Below, one piece after another: positions 60,801 to 64,000 of a stretch of 64,000 nt of DNA. Origin of the DNA: Acanthopleura granulata (taxonomy: Eukaryota; Mollusca; Polyplacophora; Chitonida; Chitonidae); contig JABBOT010000001.1 in assembly GCA_016165875.1 (NCBI GenBank), positions 15,886,876-15,950,875 on the forward strand, written 5' to 3'. Each line of letters opens with the position of its first letter. Position 1 is the stretch's first letter. Below the pieces are notes generated by a model. It did no database searches, was not told the DNA's origin, and saw only the letters and a list, made by a program, of their open reading frames with translations. The translations under genes were made by a program, and so were the position numbers.

Positions 60801-62784
60801 CCCCGTTATATGAGTTCCAGATAATAGCCCTTAGAAGTCGGTGTCAGAATCCATCACCAAATTTCCAGCATCTGATGTTTGGTTTTTCACCCTAAACAAG
60901 GATAAATTTCTTCAAATTCAAAGTTCCACTATAGGTTACGTGTAGCTTCGTCGAGGAGAAGACATTACGACCTTAATTGTTGTGATGAGTTTCAGACCTT
61001 ATTATCCTTAGGGATCGAGAATTGGCTGGTGTTTCCCGGTTGTCCCTCACTGTTGAAAGTTTGTACATCATTTGTAGTGGTTGACAATTGATATAAGTAG
61101 ACGGGACTTGGCGCAAGACGGGCTCTCTTGGCAAGGTTTGAGCGTCTCGTCCTTACAGCGTCATTACTGGTGTAGGAAGTTTTTAACATCGCCTGTACAT
61201 ATCTTGTTAACGGTTTTTCAACACAGACAAAATATTCGTACGATTCGATACACATTTTTGAGAATGATGGACTAACAATCACGAGGGAGACGGAAAATTA
61301 TGACAGATGGAGAGTACATTTCGTGACAATTGATATGAATATAAAGGGTTTGGCACACGGAAATTGCGAAGAAGGCGGAAAATACATTTCGTGACAGGAA
61401 TCATGTGTGGAGACAAGTCCAGCCGCAAGCGACAAATGCGAGCAAAGGCCAGTCTTATTCTCAATTTGTCAGCAGCATTTCTTCCACTCGCGCTCACTTC
61501 TTCTTACTTCTGATACTGCCAATGACACCAAAATCCAACAGATTTCATCATTGTGATAAAGAGGGGGAATACATTTCATGACATATCGTACTTCTTAACA
61601 TTTCCATTCTCTTCTAATCTCAAATCATTTGCCATGACACCAAGCCAACGGACCTCATCAGTGCAGAAAACATTTCAGAACTTGCCTAAGCGAAAACAGG
61701 AGGCTGAAGACATTTATACGAACTGGCGTAGTTTATGCCATTCCGGTTTTATGTCCAGACTCCAGTGTAAAGGATGCCTTCTCTGCTTAATGTGCTCAGC
61801 AGACAAAACGCAAGCTAGCGTAAGCAGAATACAAGCAGTAAAAAGCCTAAGAATAAATTCAATGTTTAAAGTTACCACAAGAATTCTGCGGATGTGCGAA
61901 ACTGTTTTTTAACTTTAGCAGAGGTGTCAGCCGTTTCGTAATTTGTTTTCATACAACTTCATGGCGGTTTTTCCCCGTTCTCAGTGGATTGACAGACATA
62001 AGAGAAAAACATCGCCCTTTTCTAGATGCCTGACATACCTGCTGACTTAAAACCGGAAGTAGCGCGCCCGCTCGATTTGTATTCACATTGTTGGCTGTCT
62101 GCAGTGTGTAAGGAGCTTAGTGTCTCCAGGTTTCAACACACTTTCAAAAGCTCGGACTTTTTTTCCGTTGCTTTTCGAGCTGAGATAACCTATGAAGTAT
62201 GATACACATTTCCATAACTGTCCAATGCATGCAGAGATTTATTGATATACTTGATGGGCAAAGCCGTAGCTCTGGGCTTCACTCATCATCAGTTATAGGT
62301 TTTTAGTCAAAAATAAACTAATTCCGTCTCTACACGGAAAAACAAGTGGTGTAGTTAAACAGTAAAAAGTGCTAGCAGTTTTGTAACCAGTAATTTTTGA
62401 TGTACATTTTACACGTTGCAGTAGAGACAAAGTTATTTACTTATTTATATATGCTTATTTACCGAATATTCGCCTGTTCACTAACACCTCTTTTACGTGA
62501 AGAATTACACTGGATATTAAACTTATGGACAATATAGTTGTAATTTTTCAGGTCTGGTGAACATCTGCACCATATCATATAACACTACAGGAATAGAGTT
62601 TAAACTAACACCAAACATTGCAGCATTATTTTTGTACTTGGATTCACCGTTCCAGGTTACATCACTATTTGCTGCAAAATTACATTCTTTTTTGCAGTGT
62701 ATGAAAGGGTTATCCTATGCCTTGTCCACATATTCCATCGGATAATCTCTGTGCGACTCGTGAGGAGAATGCAATTCTGTTATT
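60801..62784. other. unassigned DNA
   Basis: No gene recognised. A short motif ACATTTCGTGACA recurs near 61313, 61385 and (as ACATTTCATGACA) 61570. The frame at 61553-61912 (+, 119 codons) shows no motif apart from a Cys cluster late in it (CKGCLLCLMC), and is not supported otherwise. Confidence 0.4.
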
Positions 62785-64000
62785 CATATCAATATTCAGA
62801 GTTCATGTTGACACTGCCCGCATGTAGTCCATGTAGAGGAGATATTAGTTTTAAGTTGAAGATCCGTGCGTCCACTAGTAGTCTGAATCACTGAATCCGT
62901 CCCGGTGCCAATTGTTCAGATTTCAAAGCCACTGTCTTGACGATTTGTAGGTCACCAGCGACTGTCAGCGGAGAGAATCCATTTTTTTTTGCATCGACAG
63001 ATACTTTTAAGGCTGGAACCGATGCGCCGAAACCGACATTCGCATACCAGTCGTGATGTATTAGTATGTATTATATATTACACTTATAATATTATAGTTG
63101 TAAACATATCTAATATGGAGCTCTGCTATATTTTAACTACACCACACTCCAGCAGTACGGGGGCACGATTTCCGATCTAGTTACCACACACCTTGTCATC
63201 TTCATCTGCTCATCTGAACCAAACTTACAGTATTTATAGAGAGGAATAAATTGTCTGATTATTGAATACAAGGTTATGTTATGTCAGTCGAGAGATCTAG
63301 TTTAGTTGCCCGGCAGAGGCGTTAAATTGCGTACTGAACGGATTCCATAAAGCGCAAGTTATTTTGGTCCGGTTTGACGTGCTCAGTGCTTTCCTGGTCC
63401 GACAGAATATAAATTAGAAGACACCATAAGACTCCGATGTAATGTTTACCAGTCGCTATCAATTACGATTACAGAAACCGATTATCTTCTAGGAGAATAT
63501 TATCCGAGGAGAGTTCCCAGTCGACTCCACCTTCCATTCACACACAGTAGGTAGTATATAGGGCCACATGTGGCGCGATGTACATTGCATGTTGCCATTT
63601 AAGTATAGCTTTCCATAATCTGTGTCGCCTTGGGGACAGCCCTCCGAAATGTGATATCGTTGCCAGGATCTGTTGGAAAGTCTCACAAAAACCTATGACC
63701 GATGATGAATGAAGCCAAGAGCTATGGGTTCGCCCATTAGGTATGATTGGCGGAGGTGACATCCCCGAGTGCCATCTTAATAGCTGAAAAACAGAGGGAA
63801 CATCCGTAAATCACGGCCTGCATTGGACAGATATGGAAATGTGTACCATACTTTATAGATTATCAAAAATCAGAAAGAATGGAAAACAGTCCGAGTGCAA
63901 ATTGGGACATTGAAAGATTCGTATGGTTTGCAGACAACTAATAATGTTAGAACAAAACGGAGGTCTCGCTGGTTCGGAGGCGGCCTAAAGCCAGGAAGTT
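62785..64000 (+). repeat. delta and alpha modules, copy 5, running off the window
   Basis: Delta 62785-62985 and alpha 63195-64000 (TATTTATAGAGAGGAATAAA, GGTATGATTGGCGGAGGTGA, GGTCTCGCTGGTTCGGAGGC). It is the best match to copy 4, and the array evidently continues past 64,000. Confidence 0.75.

Overview
This window looks like nuclear DNA of a lophotrochozoan animal, most likely a mollusc. The signs are spliced genes with GT-AG introns, a U-box ubiquitin ligase close to animal UBOX5/RNF37, at least nine copies of a tRNA-derived SINE with a GGTGGGAGGAAACC core, a Ty3/Gypsy retroelement whose primer site matches tRNA-Trp, and a CR1/Jockey-like LINE. The species assignment is inference. All boundaries were read by eye; repeat edges may be off by tens of bases.

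Layout: (1) 0-5.7 kb has no firm gene, only a candidate last exon with a long 3' UTR on + and two SINE fragments. (2) 5.7-12.4 kb is the genic part: a five-exon + strand gene of unknown function (340 codons, exact frame closure) that converges tail-to-tail on UBOX5 on the - strand, with a SINE in the shared 3' flank. (3) 12.4-18.2 kb holds an unclassified repeat, two more SINEs, a cluster of CRE-like sites upstream of UBOX5, and otherwise unassigned sequence. (4) 18.2-34 kb is a ~3.2 kb segment (copy A, 18.2-21.3 kb) repeated as copy B. Copy B is split by insertions: a ~46-bp minisatellite with a SINE in it, a retroelement nest at 25.1-30.9 kb, and a LINE at 30.9-32.4 kb. (5) 34-45 kb is mostly unassigned, with two decayed reading frames and the 3' end of a possible spliced - strand gene at 44.1-44.4 kb. 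(6) 43.4-49.9 kb is bracketed by a ~630-bp inverted repeat, each arm being a SINE plus ~370 bp; between the arms lies a complete 919-bp solo LTR with a 4-bp target duplication. (7) 51-64 kb is built from diverged copies of an unrecognised multi-module repeat (called delta-alpha-beta-gamma here) that runs off the window end.

The two supported genes are not obviously in one pathway. UBOX5 is a U-box/RING-like E3 ligase. Its neighbour carries a basic nuclear-type tract and a run of five cysteines, and I do not recognise its family. Everything else is repeats and decayed mobile DNA; most open frames there are translations of repeats. I see no operon, CRISPR, rRNA or genuine free-standing tRNA gene.
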